The position numbers were made by a program, and so were the translations under genes. Shown in pieces: positions 1 through 8,923 of a DNA stretch of 64,000 bases. The DNA is from Myxococcus qinghaiensis. Lineage in GTDB: Bacteria > Myxococcota > Myxococcia > Myxococcales > Myxococcaceae. Numbering within the stretch: the first letter of the stretch is position 1; each line of letters opens with the position of its first letter. The notes beneath the pieces were generated by a model. That model made no database searches, was not told the origin of the DNA, and saw only the letters and a program-made list of their open reading frames with translations. The stretch is from positions 434,001-498,000 of the forward strand of contig NZ_JAKCFA010000005.1 of NCBI RefSeq assembly GCF_024198215.1, given 5' to 3'.

Positions 1-1659
1 TACCTGGAGACCATGGTGGAGGTGCAGCGGCGGATGATGCCGCACCAGCTCCCCGTGGACCTGTATGCCTCCGTGGTGGAGCCGCTGGGCCGCGTGTCCG
101 CCGCCAGCCGCGTCTACGTCTTCGAGATGCACCGCGGTCCGCAGGGCGAGCCGCTCGCCTCGCAGCGCGCGGAGTGGTGCCTGCCCGGCGTTCCTCCCAA
201 CCTGGAGGACCCGAACATGCACGGCCTGCCGCTCCTGGAGGCGCTCCTCCCCGAGCAGGCCTCCGCGCTGATGCAGGGCGAGCCGGTGCAGGGCTTCCCC
301 ACGAGCTTCACGCCCGTGCTGACGCCGATGCTGGAGGCGCAGGGCGTGCGCTCGGTGCTGCTCCTGCCGCTGCACGTGCACGGGCAGCTCTTCGGCGTCA
401 TCGGCTTCGACAACTGTCGCGAGGCGCGGCCCTGGGGGCCCATCGAGGTCAACCTCCTGTCGGGCGCGGCGGGCACGCTGTCGCTCGCGCTGGAGCAGCG
501 CACGGACAAGGCGCTGCGCGTGCGCACGGAGACGACGCTGCGGCGCACCGAGGCCGGCGTCCACCTCCTGATTGAGGCCTTCCCGGACCCCGTCATGGTG
601 CACGTGGGGGACGGCGTGCTGCTGTCGGTGAACCCGGCGCTGGTGCAGTACCTGGGCTACCGGGACGCGTCGGAGCTGGTGGGCCGGCACGTGCTGGAGC
701 TGGTGCGCGAGGAGGACCGCAGCGCCGCGCAGCTCTACCTGGGGCAGGCGCTGGAGGGGAAGCGCTCGTCGCGCGCGGTGGAGGTGCCGCTGGTGCGCCG
801 CGACGGCGAGACGGTGGTGGCGGACCTGGTGACGCTCGCCGTCGTCTTCGACGGGACGCCCGCGTGGGTGACGATGGCGCGCGACTTCACGGAGCGCAAG
901 CGCTCCCAGGCGCAGCTCATCCTCGCCGACCGCATGGCCTCCATGGGCCTGCTCGCCGCCGGCATCGCCCACGAGCTGAACAACCCGCTGGCCTACGTGC
1001 TCTCCAACCTGGACTTCCTGCACGCCACGGTGGGCCCGCGCGCGCGTCCGCTGACGCCCGATGACCTGGTGGAGTGCCGCCAGGTGCTGGACGACGCGCG
1101 CGAGGGCGCCGAGCGGATGCGGCAGATTGTCCGCCAGCTCCGCGTCTTCTCCCGCGTGGAGGACAACCGCGAGGAGCCGGTGGACGTGCACCGGGTGCTG
1201 GACTCGGTGGCGCAGATGGCCGCCAGCGAGGTGCGTCCCCGGGCGCGGCTGATAAAGACCTACGGCGTGGTGCCGCTGGTGCGCGGCAACGAGGGCAAGC
1301 TGTTCCAGGTGTTCCTCAACCTGGTCATCAACGCCGCGCACGCGATTGAGGAAGGCCAGTCGGAGACGAACGAGATTCGCATCACCACGCGGCCGGATGA
1401 CGGCGAGCGCGTCCTGGTGGAGGTGCGAGACACCGGCGGCGGCATCCCTCCGGAGCACCTGCGTCGCATCTTCGACCCGTTCTTCACCACCAAGTCCGCG
1501 GGCCTGGGCACGGGCCTGGGGCTGTCCATCTGCGACACCATCGTCACCGCGCTGGGCGGCCACATCTCCGTGGAGTCGTCCGTGGGCGTGGGCACCACCT
1601 TCCGCGTGGCCCTGCACGCCTCGTCTCCGCTGGACTCCGTCGCCCGTCACGGCCTGTGA
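1..1659 (+). CDS. Sensor histidine kinase with GAF and PAS domains (5' end outside window)
   Basis: The frame is open to the first base, and the first ATG in the window (13) has no ribosome-binding site, so the N-terminus probably lies upstream. Counting from that ATG, a GAF-like domain covers about residues 15-165, a PAS domain about 180-300, and a HisKA dimerisation helix holds the phospho-acceptor H320 in [13 protein letters not shown] HATPase_c domain follows with the N box (NLVINAAHA), the G1 box ([10 protein letters not shown]) and [10 protein letters not shown]. No membrane segment or receiver domain is visible in this part, so it is a soluble sensor autokinase. Its stimulus and response regulator are unknown. 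The HisKA style closely matches the kinase at 35861-37216. Confidence 0.9.
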   Translation, partial: YLETMVEVQRRMMPHQLPVDLYASVVEPLGRVSAASRVYVFEMHRGPQGEPLASQRAEWCLPGVPPNLEDPNMHGLPLLEALLPEQASALMQGEPVQGFPTSFTPVLTPMLEAQGVRSVLLLPLHVHGQLFGVIGFDNCREARPWGPIEVNLLSGAAGTLSLALEQRTDKALRVRTETTLRRTEAGVHLLIEAFPDPVMVHVGDGVLLSVNPALVQYLGYRDASELVGRHVLELVREEDRSAAQLYLGQALEGKRSSRAVEVPLVRRDGETVVADLVTLAVVFDGTPAWVTMARDFTERKRSQAQLILADRMASMGLLAAGIAHELNNPLAYVLSNLDFLHATVGPRARPLTPDDLVECRQVLDDAREGAERMRQIVRQLRVFSRVEDNREEPVDVHRVLDSVAQMAASEVRPRARLIKTYGVVPLVRGNEGKLFQVFLNLVINAAHAIEEGQSETNEIRITTRPDDGERVLVEVRDTGGGIPPEHLRRIFDPFFTTKSAGLGTGLGLSICDTIVTALGGHISVESSVGVGTTFRVALHASSPLDSVARHGL

Positions 1660-1684
1660 GCCGTGGCGGTGGAGCGGGACTCCC

Positions 1685-1713
1685 CCTCGCGCGCGCGTGT
1701 GTCGCCCGCGAGG
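1685..1713. terminator. Possible hairpin between convergent genes
   Basis: CCTCGCG (1685-1691) pairs with CGCGAGG (1707-1713) across a 15-nt loop. It lies in the 78-nt gap between the kinase and the convergent secreted-protein gene. There is no T tract, so termination is only inferred. Confidence 0.3.
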
Positions 1714-1737
1714 AGGTGTGGCTCCTCGGAACGCGCG

Positions 1738-2892
1738 TCAGCTGCAGATGCCCAGGGGCTGTGAGCCCTCGATTCCCAGCAGGGTCCGTTGGTGCGTGAT
1801 TCCGCCCCACTGGGCGATGGTCACCCACCAGGTCTTCTTGAAGAAGAGGAGCCGGACGCGAGCAAAGGCCTTCAGGGTTCCGGAGAGCGTGTTCAGGTCC
1901 AGGTCCGTCTTCAGCTTCCAGTCGAGCGAGCAGGCGGGCCAGAAGACCTCGCCCGAGGTGGGCAGGGTGGCGTTGATGAGGGCCAGGCCGCCCTCCACGC
2001 CGAAGGCGACGATGAGGACGTCCACGGACGCTGACGCCGCGACGTTGGACCAGCCGCCCGGAATCGCCGACAGCCGCGCCACCGTGGGGCCGACGAGTCC
2101 CTGCACCGCCAGCTTCACGCCGCCGGAGAGCGACGCCTTCACGGTGATGGGCACCGGGCCCACCATGAACGTCTTGGAGGCGGAGAAGAACGTCCGGCTC
2201 CAGTTGATGGGAGGCGGGGAGTACGTGGCATAGAGGCTGGTGGACCAGACCTCCTGGCCCAGCACGTAGAGCGCCGCCAGGCCGCTGTTATCGCCACCGT
2301 TCTGCCCCACCACCTGCGCGCGGCCGCGCACCAGGTCGTGCTCCGAGGAGAACACGGCGGCGAACAGCTTGCCCTCCGCCACCGCGACGACTTTCTTGTC
2401 CGCGTTGACGGTCGCCGTCTCGGCGGTGAGCACCGCGTTGAGGTGGTAGCCCGCGCCGAAGAGGCTGTTGCCGAACTTCTCCGTGCGTACGTAGGACTTG
2501 TTGAACGTCTGCGACGGGTTGGTCCACGGCATGATTTCCGTCGCCGGAGGGACCTGGTGCTGGAACGCCTCCGGGATGACCGCCTGCTGGATGTCGATGT
2601 TGTGGGTGTAGTCGGACAAGTCGAACTGGAGCTGGCCTCCCGTCCGGTTCGCCTCGTCCTGGAGGATGGCGTACTCCTGGTTCGTCGTGTAGCTGGCGCC
2701 CGGGGAGAACGGCGCCACCTGGGACTCCCACGCCACCGCGTTGTTGAGCGACGTGCCCGGGGCATAGACGGCGAACGGATACTTCGAGGGCTGGACGACG
2801 TAGGGACTCGGGTCGACGTAGCTCTGCGCGGCGACGAGTCCTGGAACCACGGCCAGCAGCGTCGCGACGATGCGCGACAGTGCCCTGTTCAT
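1738..2892 (-). CDS. Secreted protein of unknown function
   Basis: This encodes 384 aa. The ATG at 2892 opens a clear signal peptide (MNRALSRIVATLLAVVPG, cleavage after VAA near residue 22); the longer upstream frame is low-complexity and not coding-like. The mature protein is rich in aromatic residues and hydroxyl amino acids. It shows a hydrophobic stretch about residues 285-310 (VDVLIVAFGVEGGLAL) and a C-terminal region with paired Trp and Phe. I recognise no family. It lies 133 nt downstream of the HEAT-repeat protein at 3026-5005 on the same strand, so the two may be co-expressed and work together at the cell envelope. The function is unassigned. Confidence 0.75.
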   Translation of the reverse strand: MNRALSRIVATLLAVVPGLVAAQSYVDPSPYVVQPSKYPFAVYAPGTSLNNAVAWESQVAPFSPGASYTTNQEYAILQDEANRTGGQLQFDLSDYTHNIDIQQAVIPEAFQHQVPPATEIMPWTNPSQTFNKSYVRTEKFGNSLFGAGYHLNAVLTAETATVNADKKVVAVAEGKLFAAVFSSEHDLVRGRAQVVGQNGGDNSGLAALYVLGQEVWSTSLYATYSPPPINWSRTFFSASKTFMVGPVPITVKASLSGGVKLAVQGLVGPTVARLSAIPGGWSNVAASASVDVLIVAFGVEGGLALINATLPTSGEVFWPACSLDWKLKTDLDLNTLSGTLKAFARVRLLFFKKTWWVTIAQWGGITHQRTLLGIEGSQPLGICS

Positions 2893-3025
2893 GTGGGCCT
2901 CCCGGGGGGATAGGTGGAAGGGTGCTTGTTTACTCCGGGTGAAGTGAATGGATGTGTTTGAAGCGTGGAAACACGTCACGGGAGTCGTCGGTGTGTCTGA
3001 CTTTCCACGGTTCGTCGCGTCAACG

Positions 3026-5005
3026 TCAGTGCATGGGCGTTGGTGCTGACTGAGAAGTGACAGGCGTGGTGGGAGTTTCCACGTACGTGGTGGCCATGCG
3101 TCGGATGTCGGGATGGCGCTCGTGCTGGCTCGCCCAGCGCAGCAGGGCCAGGGCGCCGGGCGTGGTGCCCCGGTGCTGGCCGAGCAGCTGGACGATGTCG
3201 GAGCGCACGCCGTCGGACACGTCCTCGCGCAGCGCCTGTCCGAGCATGGGCAGGAGCAGCGGCTCCAGGGGGCGGAAGCCGCAGGCGAAGACGGCGCCAC
3301 GGCGCACCTCGGAGGCGGAATCGTTCGCCAGCCGCTCCATCAGCAGGCGGTCCGCCTCCGGGCCGGGAAACCCGCGCAGCGCCACCATGGCCGCCTCGCG
3401 GACCTTCACGGAGTCGGAGCGCAGCGCGTCCATGATGGACTCGAGCGCGCCCGGTGCGCGGGTGTTGCCCAGCGCGCGCAGGAGCAGGGAGCGCTGGTCC
3501 GCGTCCCGCGCGGCGCGGTAGTCGTTCTTCAGCTCCTGCACCAGGGCCTCGGAGCCACGCCCGTCGGTGTCATTCAGCTGCATCGCCGCGTTGCCCATCG
3601 CCAGCGTCGCGGTGCCTCGCAGGCGCGGGTCCTCGCTCCGGGACACCTGCCGCAGCGTGTCCACGCCCGCGCGAATGGGGTTGTCCGCCATGCCCAGCGC
3701 GGAGACCGCGTCCATGCGCACGTCCGTCGTCAGCGCGGTGTCGACGGTGGCCGACGCCAGCGCGCGCAAGGACTCCGGCGTACTGGCCGCGGAGAGCGCG
3801 CCCAGCATCGCGCTGGCGGCCAGCGGAGACAGGCCCTTCTCGCGCAGCAGCGCGGGGATGCGCGCGGCCTCCTCGGGGCGGAGCAGGAGCAGGGCGCGGA
3901 GCTGCTCCAGGGCCCGCGTCCTCGCGTCGTCCCGGGCTTTCTCGTCCGCGGGCAGCGCGCGCAGGTCCGCGAGGATGTCGTCGAACGTCCGCGAGCCGAG
4001 CACCTGGCGATGGTGCGCGAGCGGGTCCGTCGCCTGTCCCTGGAACGAGGCCAGCGCCGCGGTGGTCAAGAGGCCCGAGCGCGCGGCGAAGGCGCCCCGC
4101 AGCGAGGCGTCTTGTCGACGCTCCAGCAGGCGCAGCGTCAGCTCCGTCGCGTTCGTCACCGTGGGCAGGCCCTCGCCCGACTCCACCGTGAGCTGCTCAC
4201 GCGTCTGGAGCGTCTGGAGCCACGCGCCCTCGCCCAGCTCGAAGGTGGAGCCGCCGCTGACGCTCATGCGCGGGGACGTGCCCAACGGCTGGAGTCCTTG
4301 AGGCGTCGCCACGGCGGTATAGGCGCGCTTGCGCTTCTCGAAGCGGCTGGCGCCCTGGCGCTGGTACTCCGCGAGGTACTGGCCGGAGGTGTCCTGCTCC
4401 TCCGTGCTCCAGGTCGTCCCGGGCACGCCGTTCACCACGAACTGGGACGACGCCACGACGGAGCGCAGCAGCCCGCGCGCCAACTCGTCCACGCCCTGCT
4501 CGAAGTGCGTCAGCGACACCGCGCCCGTCCTGTCCAACGTCGCGAAGAAGGGCAGCGACAACGCCGCCACCATCGCCTGTCGCTGCTCGGGCGCCAGCGC
4601 CCCCTGTCCCTCCACCTGCAGCTCGAAGCTCGTGGGACGCAGCTGGAGGCGGACGAGCACCGTGTCGCCCTCGGCGGAGACGATGCCCACGTCCCACTCG
4701 CCCTGGAGGGCGAAGCGCATGCCGGGGCCGGTGGGTGCGTCGGGCGCCTTCTGTTGGCCAAAGGACACCGTCAGCCCCAGGCTCAGCGCGTGACGGTGGA
4801 GTGAGCCCGGCACCCACGCCCGTCCTCCGGCCGCGTCACGCGGGGCCTCGGAGGGCGGTGGAGGCTCCGTTGCCCGCACGGAGGACGCCGCGTTTCCCAC
4901 CGGGGCGGAAGATGCTTCCCCCGCTTGCTTCCACCACACCGCGCCCAGCCCCAGGAGGAGGAGGAACGCTGCCAACCCGACGACGTGAAGTCGCTTGAGG
5001 CGCAT
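3026..5005 (-). CDS. Membrane-anchored HEAT-repeat protein with beta-rich N-terminal half
   Basis: This encodes 659 aa. The ATG at 5005 has GGGAGA just upstream. One hydrophobic anchor (residues 6-25) is followed by a Pro/Ala/Ser linker. Residues about 60-290 look beta-rich, and about 320-640 form helical HEAT-like repeats (LRGTATLAMGNAAM, VREAAMVALRGFPG, VRRGAVFACGF). A beta domain followed by a helical repeat superhelix resembles the plan of large lipid-transfer proteins of the vitellogenin type. That comparison is my inference from layout, not a demonstrated homology. The protein is probably anchored in the inner membrane and faces the periplasm. It starts divergently from the plus-strand operon at 5125, leaving a 119-nt shared promoter region. 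Confidence 0.8.
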   Translation of the reverse strand: MRLKRLHVVGLAAFLLLLGLGAVWWKQAGEASSAPVGNAASSVRATEPPPPSEAPRDAAGGRAWVPGSLHRHALSLGLTVSFGQQKAPDAPTGPGMRFALQGEWDVGIVSAEGDTVLVRLQLRPTSFELQVEGQGALAPEQRQAMVAALSLPFFATLDRTGAVSLTHFEQGVDELARGLLRSVVASSQFVVNGVPGTTWSTEEQDTSGQYLAEYQRQGASRFEKRKRAYTAVATPQGLQPLGTSPRMSVSGGSTFELGEGAWLQTLQTREQLTVESGEGLPTVTNATELTLRLLERRQDASLRGAFAARSGLLTTAALASFQGQATDPLAHHRQVLGSRTFDDILADLRALPADEKARDDARTRALEQLRALLLLRPEEAARIPALLREKGLSPLAASAMLGALSAASTPESLRALASATVDTALTTDVRMDAVSALGMADNPIRAGVDTLRQVSRSEDPRLRGTATLAMGNAAMQLNDTDGRGSEALVQELKNDYRAARDADQRSLLLRALGNTRAPGALESIMDALRSDSVKVREAAMVALRGFPGPEADRLLMERLANDSASEVRRGAVFACGFRPLEPLLLPMLGQALREDVSDGVRSDIVQLLGQHRGTTPGALALLRWASQHERHPDIRRMATTYVETPTTPVTSQSAPTPMH

Positions 5006-5124
5006 GGTGTCTCCCAGGGACGCTTCCTTGACAGGGGGATGTGTCCCAACCCACGCTTGTCATTGAATGACTGGGAACGCCAGGGCTCCGACAATATAGC
5101 GAAATCCCGTATCGTGGGGCTGAC

Positions 5125-5595
5125 ATGCTGACTCGACACCGCTTTCGTCATCTCATACCCGGAGTGTGCGAGTCTCGAACGGCCTCGCGTCCGGAGCCGT
5201 GGCGGTGGCTGGTGGGGTTCTCGCTGACGTTGCTCGCGGCCTGTGGCGCCTGGGAAGAAGCGCCACCGTCCAGGGTGCTCGACACGCAGGCTCAGGCGGT
5301 CCGCACGTGTCCCGTCGCCCAGGTCTCCTCGCTGTCCGGCTCCTGCATGGGCTCATGCCATCTGGGGTGCGGGGACGGCTTCTGTCAGGTGGGCGCGGAG
5401 ACGGAGGCGACGTGTCCGAGCGACTGCTGGTGTGGTGATGGCGTCTGCACCGCGGAGACGGTGAACACCTGCCCCGTGGACTGTGGGTGTCCCGGTGGGC
5501 TCACCGTGGCCTGCCAACCCGGAGACCCCTCCTGCTCCGTATCCCTGGGGGACCCGTTCGCGGTTCCTGACCTCCAGCGACAGGAAGCACCATGA
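5125..5595 (+). CDS. Cysteine-repeat lipoprotein
   Basis: This encodes 156 aa. A hydrophobic segment ends in the lipobox-like LLAACG (about residues 37-42), which predicts a lipid-anchored envelope protein. The mature part has spaced cysteines in repeats of the form CGDGxC...TCPxDC (GCGDGFCQVGAETEATCPSD, then CGDGVCTAETVNTCPVDCG). The gene at 7250-7975 uses the same module. The N-terminal extension before the signal segment is unusually long for a lipoprotein, and an in-frame GTG at 5164 is an alternative start. The stop overlaps the next ATG by 4 nt (ATGA), so translation is probably coupled. The repeats may bind metal or form disulfide knots; the role is unknown. Confidence 0.75.
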   Translation: MLTRHRFRHLIPGVCESRTASRPEPWRWLVGFSLTLLAACGAWEEAPPSRVLDTQAQAVRTCPVAQVSSLSGSCMGSCHLGCGDGFCQVGAETEATCPSDCWCGDGVCTAETVNTCPVDCGCPGGLTVACQPGDPSCSVSLGDPFAVPDLQRQEAP

Positions 5596-6761
5596 GCCGC
5601 CGTTTCCACCACCTCCTGCTGGGCTGCTGCGCGGGCCTGGCATGCACGTCCTCCACCATCTCCCCTCGGGCCTTCTCGGACGTGGAGGTCGAGTGGCTCG
5701 GCTTCTCCGAGACGCGGGCGACGCTCCAGGCGGGGGGCTCCAAGGCGCGAGGGCTGCACATCGCCGACGTGGACGATGATGGAAGAAAGGACCTGGTCCT
5801 GGTCGCCTCTCAGGAGGAGCAGGTCTGCATCCTCCAGGGCGAAGGGGGAGGGCGCTTCGCGGCGGCCCGGTGCCTGGCCGCGGGGACCACGCCCATGGAC
5901 GTGGCCGTCAGCGACGTGAATGGCGACGGACGCCAGGACCTGCTCATCGTCGGCCACTTCTCCAACGCCCTCACGGTGCGCCTGGGCGGCGCGGGTGGCG
6001 CGTTCCAGGAGGGAATCCCCTACTCGCTGGGCAATCACTCGCAGCAGGTGCGGGTGGCGGACCTCGACGGGGACGGGCACCTGGACGCGATTACGAAGAA
6101 CGCGGGCTCGGCGGGCTTCTGGAACATCACCTCGCTCAAGGGTCGGGGCGATGGCTCCTTCGGCGAAGCGGTGCCTCACTCCGTCACCGGACTGCCTCGC
6201 GACTTGATGGTCGCGGACGTGAATGACGACGCGCTGCCCGATGTCCTCGTCCTCAACACCAACAGCTTCACCGTGGACATCCTGCTCGCGCGCAAGGACG
6301 AGAGGCTCTCCGCCGCTCCGCCGCTGAAGCTCAGCGGGTCCGCGGACGACGAGCCCTTCCGCCTCGCGCCCGTGGACGTGAATGGCGACGGCAAGCTGGA
6401 CCTCGTCATCACCCATGGCCTGTCGGACAGCGGCTACCTCTCCGTGCACCTCGGTGACGGCCGTGGGGGCTTCACCTCCACCTCGCCCATCCTCGCCAAC
6501 GAGCCGGGAGAGGTGGTGGTGGCCGACTTCAACCAGGACGGGCGCAGCGACATCGCCCACGCGGGGATGTCCGGCGGTGTCTACCTGCTGCTCGGCACGG
6601 CGGACGGTCAGCTCGGCGCGCCGGTGCGAGTGGCGTCCAGCGTGGCGCCCACGTCCCTGGTCGCCGAGGACCTGGACGCGGATGGCTTCCCCGACCTGGC
6701 GTGGACGACGCCGGACACCGTGGAGGTCCTCCTGGGCTCCACGGTTCGCCGCGAGCCCTAG
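5592..6761 (+). CDS. FG-GAP/VCBS seven-bladed propeller lipoprotein
   Basis: This encodes 389 aa. The signal peptide ends in a lipobox (GLACTSS, about residues 14-20). Seven calcium-loop repeats of the D-x-D-x-D-G-x-x-D type are visible: DVDDDGRKD, DVNGDGRQD, DLDGDGHLD, DVNDDALPD, DVNGDGKLD, DFNQDGRSD and DLDADGFPD. They are about 50 residues apart, the count expected for a complete integrin-alpha-like beta-propeller. The fourth repeat is degenerate. There is no catalytic domain, so it is probably a calcium-stabilised adhesion or binding module on the cell surface. It is the second gene of the coupled operon 5125-7975. Confidence 0.88.
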   Translation: MSRRFHHLLLGCCAGLACTSSTISPRAFSDVEVEWLGFSETRATLQAGGSKARGLHIADVDDDGRKDLVLVASQEEQVCILQGEGGGRFAAARCLAAGTTPMDVAVSDVNGDGRQDLLIVGHFSNALTVRLGGAGGAFQEGIPYSLGNHSQQVRVADLDGDGHLDAITKNAGSAGFWNITSLKGRGDGSFGEAVPHSVTGLPRDLMVADVNDDALPDVLVLNTNSFTVDILLARKDERLSAAPPLKLSGSADDEPFRLAPVDVNGDGKLDLVITHGLSDSGYLSVHLGDGRGGFTSTSPILANEPGEVVVADFNQDGRSDIAHAGMSGGVYLLLGTADGQLGAPVRVASSVAPTSLVAEDLDADGFPDLAWTTPDTVEVLLGSTVRREP

Positions 6762-6818
6762 GCGAGCACCCAGGCGCAACGCGGTCCTTCTCAGTTCGCA
6801 TCCATCGTGGAGGTTGGC

Positions 6819-7253
6819 ATGAAGCAGCTCTGGCTCATCGTCGGTCTGGTCGTCATGGGCTTCGCGAGCCCCTCCCAGGCGCAGCTCAGCGGCCGGTGCG
6901 GCGGTGACGACAACCTCACGCCCCAACAGGTCCAGGGACGCAACGCGTGGGCGCGCAAGTGCGGCTACATCTCCGCCGCGAAGGAGGCCATCCTCAACGC
7001 GGACAGCGAGTACCAGGTCTTCGCCAACGGCTGTTTCCAGTACCCGTGCTCCACGAACAGCTGTCTGTTCTTCGTGCCCGTCTCGCCCAGCGCACCCTGT
7101 GTGACGGGGCTCGTCAATCTCGGGACGTGCATGGCGAGCACCGTGGCTCCGCCGCGCGGCTCCGTGCTGGCGTACCTGGAGGACTCTGGGGCCGCGTGGC
7201 CCGCGTGGTGGCTGTGGTCTGAGGCCCGGCGCGTCTCGGCGGGCCCCACATGA
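6819..7253 (+). CDS. Small secreted six-cysteine protein, Hint-less paralog of the two Hint proteins
   Basis: This encodes 144 aa. The ATG at 6819 follows TGGAGG; the GTG at 6807 lies on the binding site itself and is less likely. A signal peptide (residues 1-22, ending SQAQ) is followed by QLSGRC, RNAWARKCG, EYQVFANGC, CLFFVP and LGTC. These align along their length with the N-terminal modules of 8042-8878 and 13330-14166, including all six cysteines. Where those proteins continue into Hint with GC(T/Y)T, this one has AST and then an unrelated tail ending WLWSEARRVSAGPT. The Hint nucleophile and the whole Hint domain are absent. The stop overlaps the next start (ATGA at 7250). It may be a stand-alone form of the cargo module. 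Confidence 0.75.
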   Translation: MKQLWLIVGLVVMGFASPSQAQLSGRCGGDDNLTPQQVQGRNAWARKCGYISAAKEAILNADSEYQVFANGCFQYPCSTNSCLFFVPVSPSAPCVTGLVNLGTCMASTVAPPRGSVLAYLEDSGAAWPAWWLWSEARRVSAGPT

Positions 7254-7975
7254 GCACGGCGGCGACCGGCCGCCTCACCATCGTCCTATGGGCCTGCCTG
7301 ACCTGGATGGCTTGCGGCGTCGTGGCTCCAGAGGGCTCGGGTGAAGCGCTCGGCGAGTCCTCCCAGCCGCTCCCCGCCTGTCAGTGCCCGCTGCAGTATC
7401 TCCAGGCGGGCGAGGGGGTGGACCCGCTGCGACCCCAGTGTCCCTATTACGAGTGTGAGAGCTACTGCGGGGATGGCTACTGCGCCGCGGGTGAGGACTC
7501 GTGGAGTTGCACGTGGGACTGCGGCTCACCCACCTGGTGCGGAAACGGCTCCTGTGATTTCGGCGAGAGCGAGGGGAGCTGTCCGTCCGACTGCTACTGC
7601 GGAGACGGCTGGTGCAATGGCGAGACGGCGTACACGTGCTCCGTGGACTGTGGCTGTCCCAACCCCTGCGGCGACGGGACGTGTGGGCCGGGCGAGTCCA
7701 CCGCCACGTGTCCCGGTGACTGCGGCTCCGCGTGTGGAGACGGTGCCTGCACGGTTGGAGAGGACGTGTTCTCCTGCGCCACGGACTGCGGCTACTGCGG
7801 GGACAACTTCTGCACGGGCTCGGAGACGTGGAGCAGTTGTCTGAATGACTGCGGCTTCTGTGGGGACGGCCTCTGCGCCGGCATCGAGAACCGCTTCCTC
7901 TGCAGCCAGGACTGCGGCTTCGCGGCCCCGTGCCTGAGTCCCGCCGAGTGCCCCATTCCACAGCTTGCTCCCTGA
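7250..7975 (+). CDS. Secreted cysteine-repeat protein (seven CGDGxC modules)
   Basis: This encodes 241 aa. A hydrophobic signal segment ends near WMACG (residues 19-23), a weak lipobox because position -3 is Trp. The rest is built from about seven modules of roughly 25 residues with the pattern CG(D/N)GxCxxGExxxxCxxDCG, for example YCGDGYCAAGEDSWSC and CGDGTCGPGESTATC. The regular spacing suggests disulfide-bonded or calcium-binding knots in an extended stalk. It is the last gene of the coupled operon and shares its module with the first (5125-5595). A strong hairpin lies just downstream. The function is unknown; a surface or extracellular-matrix role is a guess. Confidence 0.78.
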   Translation: MSTAATGRLTIVLWACLTWMACGVVAPEGSGEALGESSQPLPACQCPLQYLQAGEGVDPLRPQCPYYECESYCGDGYCAAGEDSWSCTWDCGSPTWCGNGSCDFGESEGSCPSDCYCGDGWCNGETAYTCSVDCGCPNPCGDGTCGPGESTATCPGDCGSACGDGACTVGEDVFSCATDCGYCGDNFCTGSETWSSCLNDCGFCGDGLCAGIENRFLCSQDCGFAAPCLSPAECPIPQLAP

Positions 7976-7984
7976 CGGAGCGGC

Positions 7985-8017
7985 TGGGACTCCGGCGATG
8001 TACGGGCCGGAGTCCCA
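7985..8017. terminator. Bidirectional hairpin between convergent operons
   Basis: TGGGACTCCGGC (7985-7996) pairs perfectly with GCCGGAGTCCCA (8006-8017) over a 9-nt loop. It sits in the 66-nt gap between the plus operon ending at 7975 and the minus gene ending at 8042. There is no clear T tract, but the position and the 12-bp stem fit a two-way terminator. Confidence 0.65.
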
Positions 8018-8041
8018 ACCTGGAGGCTTCAGCGCGCGGGA

Positions 8042-8878
8042 CTACAGGCCGCTGACGTCCACGTCGTCGCGCAGGGACAGGCGGTAGTCGTCCTGGGCCC
8101 ACTCGTTCTGGAAGCGAACGGAGCCGGTGAGGAAGCCCTCCGCGTTCATCACGTTCTCCAGCTTCACCTTGCTCTCCGGCCGGACGTTCCAGACCTGGCC
8201 CTTGAAGTTGAAGACGGTGACGCGGTTGAGGTGCAGCTTCACGCCGTCGGCGCCCAGCAGCGTGTCGCCTGCCTTCAGCGTGCGGGCCTTCACCAGGGTG
8301 CCGTCCTCGAGGACCATCGGGTGCTCCGCCGTCACTTCCAGGCGGCGACCCTCCTGGGTCTCCAGGGTGAAGATGTCCTCCTGCGTGTCACCCGCGACAT
8401 AGCTGCGGATGGTCTGCTCGCCGTAGCGCAGGAAGCCCGCCTCCGAGTCGGGGCTCAGCGCCGTCACCGTGGTGAGGCCGGACGCATACGCCTCCGGCAC
8501 CGGCAGCATCCGCCCACCGAAGGCGACCTTCTGGCTGGGCGTGGTGCAGCCGGCGACGCAGGTGCCCAGCTTGTTCAGGCCGGAGATGCACGTGGCCGAC
8601 TCCTCGGCCGGGACGAAGAACGAGCAGGTCGAACCCGCGGGCACGGCCGGGTACGCGAAGCAGCCGTTGGTGAAGACCTGGTACTCGTTCTCCGTGTTGA
8701 GGTACGCCTCGCGCGTGGCGGTGATGAGGCCGCACTTGCGGGCCCAGGCGTTGCGGCCCCGGGCGAGCTCAATCGTGACGAGCTGGTCGTCCTGGAAGCA
8801 GCGCGTGGACAGCTGCGCCAGGGCGGTGCTTGAGAGACAGACAGAGAAGACAGCGACTGCGATGAAGACATTCTTCAT
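8042..8878 (-). CDS. Secreted Hint-domain protein with six-cysteine N-terminal module (copy 1)
   Basis: This encodes 278 aa. The ATG at 8878 follows AAGGAGAA. The signal peptide is residues 1-21 (STALAQ). Residues about 22-110 are a six-cysteine module (QLSTRC, RNAWARKCG, EYQVFTNGC, LGTC). At about residue 112 the sequence enters a Hint (hedgehog/intein) domain with the likely nucleophile in GCTTPSQKV and the block-B motif TAEHPMV, and it continues to the C-terminus. There is no terminal Asn plus Cys/Ser and no downstream domain, so splicing is not expected. Hedgehog-like cleavage at the Cys, which would release the N-terminal module, is the likely chemistry. It is a paralog of 13330-14166 with the same length and the same ending (VRFQNEWA...SLRD). 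Confidence 0.85.
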   Translation of the reverse strand: MKNVFIAVAVFSVCLSSTALAQLSTRCFQDDQLVTIELARGRNAWARKCGLITATREAYLNTENEYQVFTNGCFAYPAVPAGSTCSFFVPAEESATCISGLNKLGTCVAGCTTPSQKVAFGGRMLPVPEAYASGLTTVTALSPDSEAGFLRYGEQTIRSYVAGDTQEDIFTLETQEGRRLEVTAEHPMVLEDGTLVKARTLKAGDTLLGADGVKLHLNRVTVFNFKGQVWNVRPESKVKLENVMNAEGFLTGSVRFQNEWAQDDYRLSLRDDVDVSGL

Positions 8879-8923
8879 GGGTTCTCCTTGAGGTGGTTGG
8901 GGTGTGGATTGCGCTGACGTGGC

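Noticed and set aside
3113..4804. Long plus-strand open frame opposite the HEAT-repeat gene
   Set aside because: High G+C leaves antisense frames open. Its product is Arg/Gln/His-rich low complexity with no domain, and the minus-strand frame has signal and HEAT motifs.
6947..7222. Frameshift that would restore a Hint domain to the gene at 6819
   Set aside because: The alternative frames encode low-complexity peptides without the Hint motifs (no TxEHPM-like block), and the next gene starts at 7250, leaving no room.
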